Assembly: GCA_017994815.1 (NCBI GenBank)
Contig: JAGOJY010000018.1
Location: 1-64,000 of the forward strand
Direction of reading: 5' to 3'
Length of the DNA stretch: 64,000 nucleotides
DNA from: Acidobacteriota bacterium
GTDB taxonomy: Bacteria > Acidobacteriota > Polarisedimenticolia > J045
In this document: positions 25,376-34,226 of the stretch, piece by piece
Numbering within the stretch: the stretch's first letter is position 1
Layout of the letters: every line of letters begins with the position of its first letter
Position numbers and translations under genes: made by a program
The notes under the pieces: generated by a model
Seen by the model: the letters and a program-made list of their open reading frames with translations, nothing else
Told to the model about the DNA's origin: nothing
Databases searched by the model: none

Positions 25376-26514
25376 GCCGCGCTCCCGTCCGGCTGGACTC
25401 GGTGCTGGGCGCGCTGGCCGGCGGGGCGCACCTCGGTGCGCTCTACCCGCCGCGCCACCCGCGCGTCGAGCGCGGGGCGATCGACCTCGCGCGCCACGTG
25501 GACGGCGCGTTGGCCGAGGCGCAGCGCGAGGAGGTGACGCTGTTCCGGGTCGGCGACGACCTGGTCGTGGACGATCACCCGCTGCGCCGCCGCTCGGTCC
25601 ACCAGCCGGCCGTCGTCGCGATCATGCGCCGGCTGGGCTTCGACCGCTTGACGCTGCGTCGCGGGCTCGAGCCGGGCGAGTGCACGGCGCTGCTCGATGC
25701 GCTCGGCGGGCGGCGCGCGCTGGAGTCCTCGGCGCACGCGGTGCTCGGCGGCGTGCGGCTGGCGGGTGGCGGCGCCGGGCCCGGGCTGCCGGGCGGCGAG
25801 AACGCGAGCGCGGGTGGCGGCAGCGCGCAGCCCGACGCGTGGGGCACCGCGCTCGCCGCGGCCGGGCGCGCGTTCGCCCGTGTCGCGGGCGAGCGCCGCG
25901 CCGCGTATGGCGAGCTGGCGCCGTTCGCCTGGCAGTGCATCGAGAGCGTCGAGGGGGCGCGGCCGGCGGCGCCGGGGCCGTGCGACGACCCGGAGTTCGG
26001 CCACGCGCTCAACGTGGCGCTGCTCGCGATCGCGCACGGGCAGGCACTGGGCCTGTCCGGCGAGCCGCTGCACGAACTGGCGCTGGCCGGGTTGCTGCAC
26101 GACGTCGGCAAGCTGCTGTTGCCGCCGGGCCTGTTGCGCTGGGACGTGCCGCTGTCGGACGAGGAGTGGGAGATCGCGCAAACGCACGCCGAACTCGGCG
26201 CGGCGCACCTGTGCGGGATCGACGACGTCGCGCCCTTGGCGATCCTCGTCGCCTACGAGCACCACCTGCGCTGGGACCGGCAGCCGTCGTACCCGCGGCT
26301 GGCCGAGGCGCGGCGCCCGGTGTTCGCGGCGCGGTTGATCGCGGTGTGCGACACGTTCGACGCGGCGGCGCGCCTGCATCCGCCGCCCGACGACGCGCGC
26401 CAACGGGCGGCGCTGGCGGTCGTGCGCCGGCGGGCCGGGACGTTCCTCGACCCGTGGCTCGCGGCGGACTTCATCCGCCTGATGGACGCGCCGGTGGCCT
26501 GTACGATTTCGTAG
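25372..26514 (+). CDS. HD-GYP-like phosphohydrolase with YPxxHP N-terminal domain
   Basis: 380 aa from GTG 25372. Residues about 5-115 repeat the YPxxHP domain of the previous gene (ALYPPRHPRVERGA through ECTALLDALGG). A Gly/Ala linker follows, then a C-terminal HD domain: FGHALNVALLA, HDVGKLLLP, HAELGAAHL and EHHLRWDRQPSYP. The HD and downstream His residues are kept, but the HHE-x-x-DG-x-GYP signature is changed (Leu for Glu, SYP for GYP). HD-GYP proteins degrade cyclic di-GMP; whether this variant does is open. The YPxxHP part is probably a regulatory or dimerisation unit shared with the HEAT partner. Confidence 0.83.
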   Translation: MSRAPVRLDSVLGALAGGAHLGALYPPRHPRVERGAIDLARHVDGALAEAQREEVTLFRVGDDLVVDDHPLRRRSVHQPAVVAIMRRLGFDRLTLRRGLEPGECTALLDALGGRRALESSAHAVLGGVRLAGGGAGPGLPGGENASAGGGSAQPDAWGTALAAAGRAFARVAGERRAAYGELAPFAWQCIESVEGARPAAPGPCDDPEFGHALNVALLAIAHGQALGLSGEPLHELALAGLLHDVGKLLLPPGLLRWDVPLSDEEWEIAQTHAELGAAHLCGIDDVAPLAILVAYEHHLRWDRQPSYPRLAEARRPVFAARLIAVCDTFDAAARLHPPPDDARQRAALAVVRRRAGTFLDPWLAADFIRLMDAPVACTIS

Positions 26515-26667
26515 GGCGGCTGACGATTCGGGCCGCGCGCGGGGCGCATCCGCGGTCCGGCCGCCACCGATCGCTGGCAGACGCATTGCAGTCGCGAAGC
26601 GCGCCGGCCTCGCCGGCCGGCCCCGGGGGCGTCCTGCCCGCTCGTCCCTCCAGCTTCCGAGGCATCC

Positions 26668-27396
26668 ATGCGCAACGTAACTCTCGTCGAACGCGGCGGG
26701 CGACCCTACCCCGAGCCGCACCGCGGCCGCGTCAACATGTCGAGCACCGAGCGGCTGCTGACGGTGCTGGGCGGGACCGCCCTCCTGGCCTGGGGCGTGC
26801 GCCGCCGCGGGCCGACGGGGATCGCGGTCGCGGTCCTCGGCGCGGGGCTCGCCGCGCGCGGCGCCACCGGCCACTGCCCCGGCTACGCGGCGCTCGGCGT
26901 CAACCGCGCGCACGGGCCGGTCGGGCCGGTGCTGATCGAGCGCTCGGTGACGATCAACCGCCCGGCCGTCGAGGTCTACGGCTTCTGGCGCAACCTGGAA
27001 AACCTGCCACGCTTCATGCGGCACCTGGAGTCGGTGCGCGACCTCGGCGGCGGCCGCAGCCACTGGGTCGCGCGGCTCGCGGGGCAGACGCTGGAGTGGG
27101 ACGCCGAGATCGTGACCGACCAGACGCACCTCATCGGCTGGGAGTCGCTCGAGGGCGCGAGCATCGAGAATGCGGGTTCGGTGCGCTTCGAGACGGCTCC
27201 GGGCGGGCGCGGGACCGAGGTCAAGCTGACGCTCGCGTACCGGCCGCCGGGCGGCATCGTCGGCAAGGCGGCGGGCGAGCTGTTGAGCCGCGTCACGGCC
27301 AAGACGATCAAGGAAGACCTGCGCGACCTGAAGCGGATCCTCGAAGCCGGCGAAATCCCGACCATCAGCGGCCAGCCCTCCGGGCGGGCGGCGTGA
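26668..27396 (+). CDS. DUF2892/SRPBCC membrane-linked protein
   Basis: 242 aa; GAGG precedes ATG 26668. Residues about 27-75 hold two short hydrophobic segments with [27 protein letters not shown] and [12 protein letters not shown], the DUF2892/YgaP-like membrane hairpin. Residues 88-225 are an SRPBCC (START/polyketide-cyclase-like) domain: [47 protein letters not shown]. This architecture is common next to zinc alcohol dehydrogenases and stress genes, as here (10-nt gap). The SRPBCC cavity probably binds a hydrophobic ligand. Ligand unknown. Confidence 0.82.
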   Translation: MRNVTLVERGGRPYPEPHRGRVNMSSTERLLTVLGGTALLAWGVRRRGPTGIAVAVLGAGLAARGATGHCPGYAALGVNRAHGPVGPVLIERSVTINRPAVEVYGFWRNLENLPRFMRHLESVRDLGGGRSHWVARLAGQTLEWDAEIVTDQTHLIGWESLEGASIENAGSVRFETAPGGRGTEVKLTLAYRPPGGIVGKAAGELLSRVTAKTIKEDLRDLKRILEAGEIPTISGQPSGRAA

Positions 27397-27406
27397 GGAG
27401 GCCGAG

Positions 27407-28579
27407 ATGAAAGCCGTCTGCTGGTTCGGCCCCAAGGACGTGCGCGTCGAGGAGGTCCCGGACCCGCGCGTCCTCAACCCGCGCGACGCGATCGTCCGCG
27501 TGACGTCGACCGCGATCTGCGGATCGGACCTCCACCTGTACAACGGCTGGATCCCGACGATGCGCAAGGGCGACATCCTCGGCCACGAGTTCATGGGCGA
27601 GGTCGTCGAGGTCGGCAGCGCGGTGGACAACCTGCGCGCGGGCGACCGTGTGGTCGTGCCGTTCCCGATCGCCTGCGGGCGCTGCTACTACTGCGTGCAC
27701 GGGCTGTGGTCGTGCTGCGACAACTCCAACCCGAACGCGTGGATGTCGGAGGAGATGTACGGCCACGCCGTGTCGGGCATCTTCGGCTACTCGCACCTGA
27801 TGGGCGGGTACGCCGGCGGGCAGGCGCAGTACGTGCGCGTGCCGTTCGCCGACGTCGGGCCGGTGAAGATCGAGAATGGGCTGACCGACGAGCAGGTGCT
27901 GTTCCTGAGCGACATCCTGCCGACCGGCTACATGGCCGCCGAGAACTGCGTGATCGCGCCCGGCGACGTCGTCGCGGTCTGGGGCTGCGGGCCGGTCGGC
28001 CAGTTCGCGATCCGCAGCTGCCTGCTGCTCGGGGCGGAGCGCGTGATCGCGATCGACGACGTGCCGGAGCGGCTGCGGCTCGCCGCGGTCAGCGACCGCG
28101 TGCAGCCGCTCGATCGCGCGCAGGCCAGCGTCGGCGAGGCGCTCGCGGAGCTGACCGGGGGGCGCGGCCCGGACGCCTGCATCGACGCGGTCGGACTCGA
28201 GGCGCACGACGGCGCGCTCGGCGTGTACGACGCGGTGAAGCAGCGGCTGCGGCTGGAGACCGACCGCCCGGTCGCGCTGCGCGAGGCGATGATGGCCTGC
28301 CGCAAGGGCGGCACGCTGTCGATCCCCGGCGTGTACGGCGGCTTCCTCGACAAAGTCCCGTTCGGGGCCGCGTTCAACAAGGGACTGACGATCCGGATGG
28401 GGCAGACGCACGTGCACCGCTACATGCGCCCGCTGCTCGAGCGCATCGCCGCCGGCGAGATCGACCCGGGCGCGGTCATCACGCACCGCCTGCCGCTGAG
28501 CGAGGCGCCCCACGCCTACGCGCTGTTCAACGACAAGGAAGACGGCTGCATCAAGGTCGTCCTCGACCCGGCGGCCTGA
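27407..28579 (+). CDS. Zinc-dependent alcohol dehydrogenase, glutathione-independent formaldehyde-dehydrogenase-like
   Basis: 390 aa, medium-chain dehydrogenase. Catalytic zinc ligands C38 (AICGSD), H60 and E61 (GHEFMGE); structural zinc Cys cluster CGRCYYC...WSCC (90-104); NAD-binding GCGPVG around 190. The insert after the structural zinc ([34 protein letters not shown]) is characteristic of the FDH/threonine-dehydrogenase-like group that oxidises formaldehyde or other aldehydes. A GAGG sequence is 5-10 nt upstream. Probably co-transcribed with the SRPBCC gene. The 3' end runs into a strong hairpin. Substrate tentative. Confidence 0.9.
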   Translation: MKAVCWFGPKDVRVEEVPDPRVLNPRDAIVRVTSTAICGSDLHLYNGWIPTMRKGDILGHEFMGEVVEVGSAVDNLRAGDRVVVPFPIACGRCYYCVHGLWSCCDNSNPNAWMSEEMYGHAVSGIFGYSHLMGGYAGGQAQYVRVPFADVGPVKIENGLTDEQVLFLSDILPTGYMAAENCVIAPGDVVAVWGCGPVGQFAIRSCLLLGAERVIAIDDVPERLRLAAVSDRVQPLDRAQASVGEALAELTGGRGPDACIDAVGLEAHDGALGVYDAVKQRLRLETDRPVALREAMMACRKGGTLSIPGVYGGFLDKVPFGAAFNKGLTIRMGQTHVHRYMRPLLERIAAGEIDPGAVITHRLPLSEAPHAYALFNDKEDGCIKVVLDPAA

Positions 28580-28590
28580 GGGCCGCCGGG
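28567..28590. terminator. Strong GC hairpin between convergent genes
   Basis: CCCGGCGGCC (28567-28576) and GGCCGCCGGG (28581-28590) form a perfect 10-bp stem with loop TGAG that contains the dehydrogenase stop codon. It lies between convergent genes (next minus-strand stop at 28656). No T-run follows, so it would be a non-canonical terminator or an mRNA 3' stabiliser. Confidence 0.45.
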
Positions 28591-28655
28591 TACGCACCCG
28601 CTCGGGTGGGCCTGCGGTGGGGCCGCCCGAAGGACCCGCGATGGTGTGAACCCGG

Positions 28656-31600
28656 TCAGGGGCAGGGGTTGGTGTTGGGGCGGTCGACGTTGGCGCCGTC
28701 GCCGAGGCCGGACTCGACGCCGAAGCTGCTGCGGCCGGTCACGAGCCAGTAGCAGGCTTCGCCCGCGAGCGGCGACAGCGTGTCGCTCTGCTGGGTCACG
28801 CCGAGCCGGCACCAGCGCGCGGCGCAGCGGTTGCTGCCGGGGGGCTGCGTGTACGGCCCCTGCTGCCGCAGCACCTGCAGCGAGCCGCGGTACAGGTTGT
28901 AGCTGACGTAGAACGGGTCGCTCTGCCAGCCGACGCTCGTCCCGCCGATCGACGTGAACAGCACGACGCGGTCGTTCAGGTCGCACTCGTCGCCGGTGCC
29001 GTCGTAATCGAGGTCGTGCTGGGAGACGTTGGGCAGGGCGGGGCAGTTGTCGCAGGCGTCGCCGAACGGGTCGCCGTCGAGGTTCTCCTGCGCCGGGTTG
29101 GGCTTGATCCGGCAGTTGTCGCAGGCGTTGGCGACGCCGTCGGCGTCGTCGTCGGACCCGTAGCGGTCCTCGTCCACGGTCCCGTCGCAGTCGTTGTCCA
29201 GCCCGTCGCAGCTTTCCTCCGCGCCGGGATAGACCGATCCGTGCGCGTCGTCGCAGTCGCCGGCGCAACTCATCACGCCGTCGCCGTCGGCGTCCTGCTC
29301 CGCCGGGACGTTGGCCGGCCACGACGGGTCGTTGCAGTCGTCGTTGACGTGGTTGCAGAGCTGCGGCGCGCCGGGGAAGACGCCCGGCTGCAGATCACTG
29401 CAGTCGAGGCACGCGGGCACGCCGTCCGCGTCGGCGTCGACATCGCTGCCCGGCCGGTACGCCGCGCCGGAGCCGAACGTGGTTCCGCCGAGCCCGCCCC
29501 AGGCCAGCGCGCGCGTGCCGGTCCACACCAGGCCGTGGAGCTGGCGCGCCGCGGGATTCTCGAGGACGGAGGTATCGGACCAGGACTCGCTCGCCCGCGT
29601 GAACCGGCCGCCGGTCTCCAGCGCGCCGTTGCCGAGCCCGCCCCAGACGAGCATGTCGCTGCCGGTCCAGACCGCGCGATGGTGGTAGCGCGGCGCGGGT
29701 GCGCCGGACGCCGGCAGCGGCGTCCAGCTGTCGGCGGCGCGCGACCAGCGCGCGCCGTCGCCGAGTTGCCCGCCCGCGCCGTAGCCGCCCCAGACGATCA
29801 TCTCGCCCCCGGCGCCGGTCCACACCGCGCTGTGGTGGTAGCGCGGCGTCGGCGCACCGGCGGAGCCGATCGCGGTCCACTTGTCGGTCGCCGGGTCGTA
29901 GCGCCGGCCGTCGCCGAGGATTTCCGAGGATTCGCCGCCCCACACGACCATCTCGCTGCCGGTCCAGACCGCGCTGTGGAAGCGGCGGAACTGCGGCGCG
30001 CCGGACGTGGTCGTCGGCTGCCACGTGTCGGCCGCCGGATCGTAGCGCCCGCCGGTGTTGGTCGGGATCGACGTGTCCTTCCCGCCGAACACGATCATGC
30101 GCGTGCCGGACCAGACCGCGCTGTGGGCCCAGCGCGCCGTGGGCGCGCCGGTCGTGCTGACCGGGCTCCAGCCGTTCGCGGCGGGGTCGTAGCGGCCGCC
30201 GTCGCCGCGCTTGGTGTCGTCGCCGGTGCGCCCGCCCCAGATCACGAGGCGCGATCCGGTCCACACCGCGGTCGCATCCTTGCGCGCGCTCGGCGCGCCG
30301 GTCGCCGGCAGCGCGCGCCAGGTGGCCGTCGCCGGTTCGAAGCGCGCGCCGTCGGCGAGGTCCACGTCGTCCACGCCGCCCCAGACGACCATCTCCGCGC
30401 CGGTCCACGTCGCGGTCGCGCGGTAGCGGCGCGACGGGCCGGCCCCGGTCGAGGTCGGCACCCAGCCCGACCCCGGCCTGTAACGCCCGCCGCTGTTCTC
30501 GAAGCGACCGCCGTTGGCCAACCCGCCCCAGACGATCATCTCGGTCCCGCTCCACGCCGCGGCGTGCAGCTTGCGCGCCGACGGCACCGAACCGGCCGGG
30601 ATCGAGGTCCACTGGTCGGCGAGCGGGTCGTACTGGCCGCCGTCGCCGAGCGGCGTGCCCGCGGCGCCTTCGCCGCCCCACACGATCATGCGCGAGCCGC
30701 TCCACACCGCGCTGTGGTAGCGGCGCGCGAGGGGCGCGCTGGCCGCGCTCGTCGCGCGCCAGGTGCCGGACGCGACATCGTAGGCGCCGCCGGACGCGAG
30801 GTACCCCGTGGCGTCGCGGCCGCCCCACACGATCATCCGGCCGGCGCCCATCACCGCCGTGTGCTCGCGCCGCGCGGCCGGCGCCCCGGCCGCGGGGAGC
30901 GCGCGCCACGTGCCGGCCGCGGGATCGAACGCCGCGCCGTCGCCGAGCGGGGCGCCGAGACGTTCGCCGCCCCAGACGATCACCTCCGCGCCGCTCCACG
31001 CCGCGGTCGCGTTCTCGCGCGGCGACGGCGCGCCGGCGGCCGGCAACGCGGCCCACCGGCCGAGGTTCACCGAGTAGCGCGCGCCGCTGTCCAGCTCGGC
31101 GAACGACGCGTCCTGGCCGCCCCACACGATCATCTCGGAACCGGTCCACGCCGCGACATGGTGCGAGCGCGGCTCGGGCGAGCCGGTGACCGGGAGCGAG
31201 GTCCAGCGGTCCGCGGCCGGGTTGTACGCCGCGCCGTCTCCCTTCGGGTCGCCGTCGAGCCCGCCCCACACGATCATCGCCGCGCCCGTCCACAGCGCCG
31301 TGTGCCACGCGCGCGCGGATGGCGCGCCGAGCTGCGGGAGCGCGGACCACGTGTCGGTCGCCGGGTCGTAGCGCGCGCCGGTCGCGAGCGTCGTGCCGGC
31401 CTGCCCGCCCCAGACGATCAGCTCGGCGCCGGTCCAGACCGCGCTCGCGCCGGCCCGCGCGTCGGGGGCGTCGCCGAGCCCGCTGGAGTCCCAGCCCTCG
31501 TTGCACGCCGCCGCCGGCGTGGCGGGCGGCGGTTCGGGCGCGGCCGCAGGGCCGCCTGCCAAAGGCGCCGCCGACGCCGGTGCGAACCCCTGCCGCGCCC

Positions 31601-32375
31601 CGGCCCACCACGCCGCGAACGGAACCCGCGGCACGGCGTAGTGCGCGACCTGCACGGCGCCGCAGTCCGATTCCGCGAGCAGCACATCGACGTTGAACGC
31701 GCCGGGCGATGCGACGAGCGGCCCCGGTTCACCGGGCGCCGTCCAGCGCCGGCGCAGCTCGTCCCACGCGGCGCGGTCCGGCACCTCGATCGCGCGGTCG
31801 CGCGACGCGGCGTCCAGCACGCAGTGGCCGTCCGCCGGGACGTAGACCCGCAGCTCGCGGCGCGCGTGCGCGTCGCGCGGGTCCAGCTCCCGCGCCGCGA
31901 GCCGCGAGCGGAGCTCCTCGGCCTCGCGGCGCTGCGCCTCGTGGTGCGCGGGGTCGCCTTCCCACCACGAGCGGAGCAAGCGCTCGCCCGCGGCGGGGCG
32001 CGCGAGTTCCTCGGCCGCGGCCCGCTCGTCGAAATCGAGCGCGGCCAACAGCTCGCGCAGCCGCGCCGGCTCGCGGCTGTCGCGGTGGATGCGGCGCAGT
32101 TCCGCGGCGGTGTCGGCGGCGCCGAGCGGACGGCCGCTCAGCTCCGCGAGCGCGGCCTCCATCCGCAGCCGCTCGTCGAGCATCCGCAGGAGCTCGCGCG
32201 CGGACGGCGGGGTGGCGGCGGGGCCGCGCCACGCCGCGCGGACCGCCTCGACGCGGCGCGAACGCTCGAGGGCAGCGGCGCGCTGGCCGTCCTCGACGGT
32301 CTCGTCCGCCCACACCAACCCCGCCGCGGCGCCGAGGCACAGCGTCACGACGCGGATCCACCGCGATGTCGCCAA
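28656..32375 (-). CDS. Secreted kelch-like propeller protein with MopE-like and thrombospondin-type-3 metal motifs
   Basis: 1239 aa with a signal peptide (MATSRWIRVVTLCLGAAAGLVWA). Residues 24-280 are Arg/Ala/Glu-rich and helical. The centre is a run of 14 repeats of about 50 aa with consensus A-x-W-[TS]-G-x-x-M-[IV]-V-W-G-G ... G-x-x-Y-[DN]-P-A ... W; kelch-like repeats of this kind build beta-propellers. After about residue 1010 come MopE-type Cys/Asp motifs (CDGLDNDCDG, CNHVNDDCND, CAGDCDD) and thrombospondin type 3 repeats (DDDADGVANACDNC, DGDPFGDACDNC), which bind Ca. A roughly 90-aa C-terminal domain has four more Cys. Probably an exported, Ca-stabilised surface protein with no enzyme motif. 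Confidence 0.87.
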   Translation of the reverse strand: MATSRWIRVVTLCLGAAAGLVWADETVEDGQRAAALERSRRVEAVRAAWRGPAATPPSARELLRMLDERLRMEAALAELSGRPLGAADTAAELRRIHRDSREPARLRELLAALDFDERAAAEELARPAAGERLLRSWWEGDPAHHEAQRREAEELRSRLAARELDPRDAHARRELRVYVPADGHCVLDAASRDRAIEVPDRAAWDELRRRWTAPGEPGPLVASPGAFNVDVLLAESDCGAVQVAHYAVPRVPFAAWWAGARQGFAPASAAPLAGGPAAAPEPPPATPAAACNEGWDSSGLGDAPDARAGASAVWTGAELIVWGGQAGTTLATGARYDPATDTWSALPQLGAPSARAWHTALWTGAAMIVWGGLDGDPKGDGAAYNPAADRWTSLPVTGSPEPRSHHVAAWTGSEMIVWGGQDASFAELDSGARYSVNLGRWAALPAAGAPSPRENATAAWSGAEVIVWGGERLGAPLGDGAAFDPAAGTWRALPAAGAPAARREHTAVMGAGRMIVWGGRDATGYLASGGAYDVASGTWRATSAASAPLARRYHSAVWSGSRMIVWGGEGAAGTPLGDGGQYDPLADQWTSIPAGSVPSARKLHAAAWSGTEMIVWGGLANGGRFENSGGRYRPGSGWVPTSTGAGPSRRYRATATWTGAEMVVWGGVDDVDLADGARFEPATATWRALPATGAPSARKDATAVWTGSRLVIWGGRTGDDTKRGDGGRYDPAANGWSPVSTTGAPTARWAHSAVWSGTRMIVFGGKDTSIPTNTGGRYDPAADTWQPTTTSGAPQFRRFHSAVWTGSEMVVWGGESSEILGDGRRYDPATDKWTAIGSAGAPTPRYHHSAVWTGAGGEMIVWGGYGAGGQLGDGARWSRAADSWTPLPASGAPAPRYHHRAVWTGSDMLVWGGLGNGALETGGRFTRASESWSDTSVLENPAARQLHGLVWTGTRALAWGGLGGTTFGSGAAYRPGSDVDADADGVPACLDCSDLQPGVFPGAPQLCNHVNDDCNDPSWPANVPAEQDADGDGVMSCAGDCDDAHGSVYPGAEESCDGLDNDCDGTVDEDRYGSDDDADGVANACDNCRIKPNPAQENLDGDPFGDACDNCPALPNVSQHDLDYDGTGDECDLNDRVVLFTSIGGTSVGWQSDPFYVSYNLYRGSLQVLRQQGPYTQPPGSNRCAARWCRLGVTQQSDTLSPLAGEACYWLVTGRSSFGVESGLGDGANVDRPNTNPCP

Positions 32376-32429
32376 AGCAGCGCCCCTCGCTGCCCGTTGC
32401 CAAATGCCCCGGCCCCAGGAACCTGCAAA

Positions 32430-33419
32430 CTACGGCGAGTCGGCCCCGGGGGGTAGCGAAAACGTCGCGAGCGACGGCGGGTCAGCGTTCGCTTGGCCTA
32501 GGTCGCGGTTCGGGGGCGGGGAGGGGATCCCGGCCTCGGTCAGTTCGTGGTTGATCGCGACGGCCGCCTTGGCGCCCTCCGCCGCGGCGACGACCGCGAA
32601 CTGCACGTCCCCGTTGGCGTCGCCCGCGAGGAACAGCTGCGGCACGCCGGCCCGGCCCTTGCGGTCGGTCCGCACGTGGCCGCGCTTGTCGAACGTGCAG
32701 CCGAGGCGCGCGGCGAGCGAGGACCGCTGGTCGACGCGGGTGCTGAAGAACAGGCCACGGCAGGCGAGGGCCGGGCCGCTCTCGAACTCGACCCGCTCCA
32801 GCCCGTCCGCGCCGCCCACGAGCCGCGCGATCTTCTCGCGGCGCACGTCGATTCCGAGCGCCCGCGCCCGCGCCGCGTGCCGGCCGCGCGGCATGGGGCG
32901 CCCGTCGAGGCACGCCGTGACTGAGGGCGACCAGGCGCGCAGCGACGACGCGAGCACGATCGCGTCCTCGGCGTCGCCGTACGCCGCCAGCGGCTGGTCC
33001 TTCAGCTCCCAGCCGTCGCAGTACGGGCAGTGGAACACGCCCCGCCCGTACAGCTCCGCCGCGCCCGCGACGCGCGGCAGCTCGTCCAGCATGCCCGTCG
33101 CGAGCAGCAGCTTGCGCCCGCGGACCGACTCCCCGCCTTCGAGCAGCACCTCCACGCCGTCCTCGGCGCAGCGCGCGCCGACGACGACGCCCTCGCGCAG
33201 TTCCACGCCGTAGCGCAGGGCCTCGACGCGCCCGAGGCGCAAGAGCTCTGCCGGCGCGATCCCGTCGTGGCCGAGGTAGTTGTGCAGCGCGTGCGAGGCG
33301 GCGTTGCGGTAGCGGCCCGAATCGCAGACCAGGACGCGGCGGCGGCAGCGGCCCAGGACGACCGCGGCGCTGAGCCCGGCGGGCCCGCCGCCGACGATGA
33401 CGACGTCGTAGGTATCCAC
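32430..33419 (-). CDS. Thioredoxin-reductase-like FAD/NAD(P) oxidoreductase
   Basis: 329 aa from GTG 33419 with GGAG just upstream; longer frames run antisense through pirin. FAD-binding GGGPAG at 10-15 (VIVGGGPAGLSAAV), active-site CPYC (C131, C134) in FHCPYCDGWE, and the C-terminal FAD motif LFLAGDANGDVQFAVVAAAEGAKAA. The length and CPYC-DGW signature fit low-molecular-weight thioredoxin-reductase-like proteins, including the GliT-like group that oxidises dithiols. No NAD GxGxxG is obvious at the second Rossmann position (the local sequence is AAYGDAEDA), so the usual NADPH site looks degenerate. It could be an oxidase-type enzyme. Cytosolic. Divergent from pirin by about 105 bp. Confidence 0.85.
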   Translation of the reverse strand: MDTYDVVIVGGGPAGLSAAVVLGRCRRRVLVCDSGRYRNAASHALHNYLGHDGIAPAELLRLGRVEALRYGVELREGVVVGARCAEDGVEVLLEGGESVRGRKLLLATGMLDELPRVAGAAELYGRGVFHCPYCDGWELKDQPLAAYGDAEDAIVLASSLRAWSPSVTACLDGRPMPRGRHAARARALGIDVRREKIARLVGGADGLERVEFESGPALACRGLFFSTRVDQRSSLAARLGCTFDKRGHVRTDRKGRAGVPQLFLAGDANGDVQFAVVAAAEGAKAAVAINHELTEAGIPSPPPNRDLGQANADPPSLATFSLPPGADSP

Positions 33420-33524
33420 GCTCCATCTTAGCGGGCGGCGCGCGGACCGCCCGCGGGCGCGCCCCGTCCCGCGGGTGCTACGCTGGAACGGCCCGCGGGC
33501 GGCACGGCGGGCCGGGGAGTCCCG

Positions 33525-34226
33525 ATGATCGAACTGCGCCGGAGCGAAGATCGCGGCCGCTTCGAGAACGAGTGGCTCGAGAGCCGTTTCAGTTTCTCGT
33601 TCGCCGATTACTACGACCCGCGGCACGTCGCGTTCGGGCCGCTGCGCGTGTTGAACGACGACTGGGTCCGGCCCGGCCGCGGCTTCGACCCGCACCCGCA
33701 CCGCGAGATGGAGATCATCACCTACGTCCTGCAGGGCGCGGTCGAGCACCAGGACAGCAGCGGTGGCCGGGGCATCGTCGGGGCGGGGGAGGTGCAGGTG
33801 ATGAGCGCCGGCACCGGCGTCGTGCACTCGGAGCGCAACCCGTCGCCGACCGAAGACCTGCACCTGCTGCAGATCTGGGTCATGCCGGCGGTGCCGCGGC
33901 TGCCGCCGCGTTACGAGCAGCGCAAGTTCACCGTCGAAGAGCGGCGCAACCGACTGCTGCCGGTGGTGGCGCAGCAGCCGGGGGACGGCGCGCTGAAGAT
34001 CTTCCAGGACGTGACGATGCGCGTCGCGGCGCTCGACGCCGGGCGCGACGTCGAGCTGCCGCTCGGCGCGGGCCGCCGCGCGTACGTGCACGTGATCGAG
34101 AGGCGCGTTTCGGTCAACGCCGCGGAGGAACTCCGGCCGGGCGACGCGGCCAAGCTGACCGCCGAGGACCGGGTCGCGCTGCGCGTCCTCGAGGCGGCGG
34201 ACCTGGTGCTGTTCGACCTTCCCTGA
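33525..34226 (+). CDS. Pirin family protein (YhhW-like quercetin 2,3-dioxygenase family)
   Basis: 233 aa, bicupin. The N-terminal cupin carries the pirin metal set H57, H59, H101 and E103 (FDPHPHREMEII ... AGTGVVHSE), with PGRGFDPHPHREME as the family hallmark. The C-terminal cupin lacks metal ligands, as is usual. GGGGAG is 8-10 nt upstream of ATG 33525. Some bacterial pirins show quercetinase activity and others act as redox-responsive partners. The stop overlaps the next ATG (TGATG), so the following hydrolase is translationally coupled. The divergent flavoprotein may share the intergenic control region. Confidence 0.9.
   Translation: MIELRRSEDRGRFENEWLESRFSFSFADYYDPRHVAFGPLRVLNDDWVRPGRGFDPHPHREMEIITYVLQGAVEHQDSSGGRGIVGAGEVQVMSAGTGVVHSERNPSPTEDLHLLQIWVMPAVPRLPPRYEQRKFTVEERRNRLLPVVAQQPGDGALKIFQDVTMRVAALDAGRDVELPLGAGRRAYVHVIERRVSVNAAEELRPGDAAKLTAEDRVALRVLEAADLVLFDLP

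Noticed and set aside
29395..31611. 738-codon minus-strand frame within the kelch-like gene
   Set aside because: A shifted frame of the tandem repeats with Arg-rich translation; the 1239-aa frame has the signal peptide and motifs.
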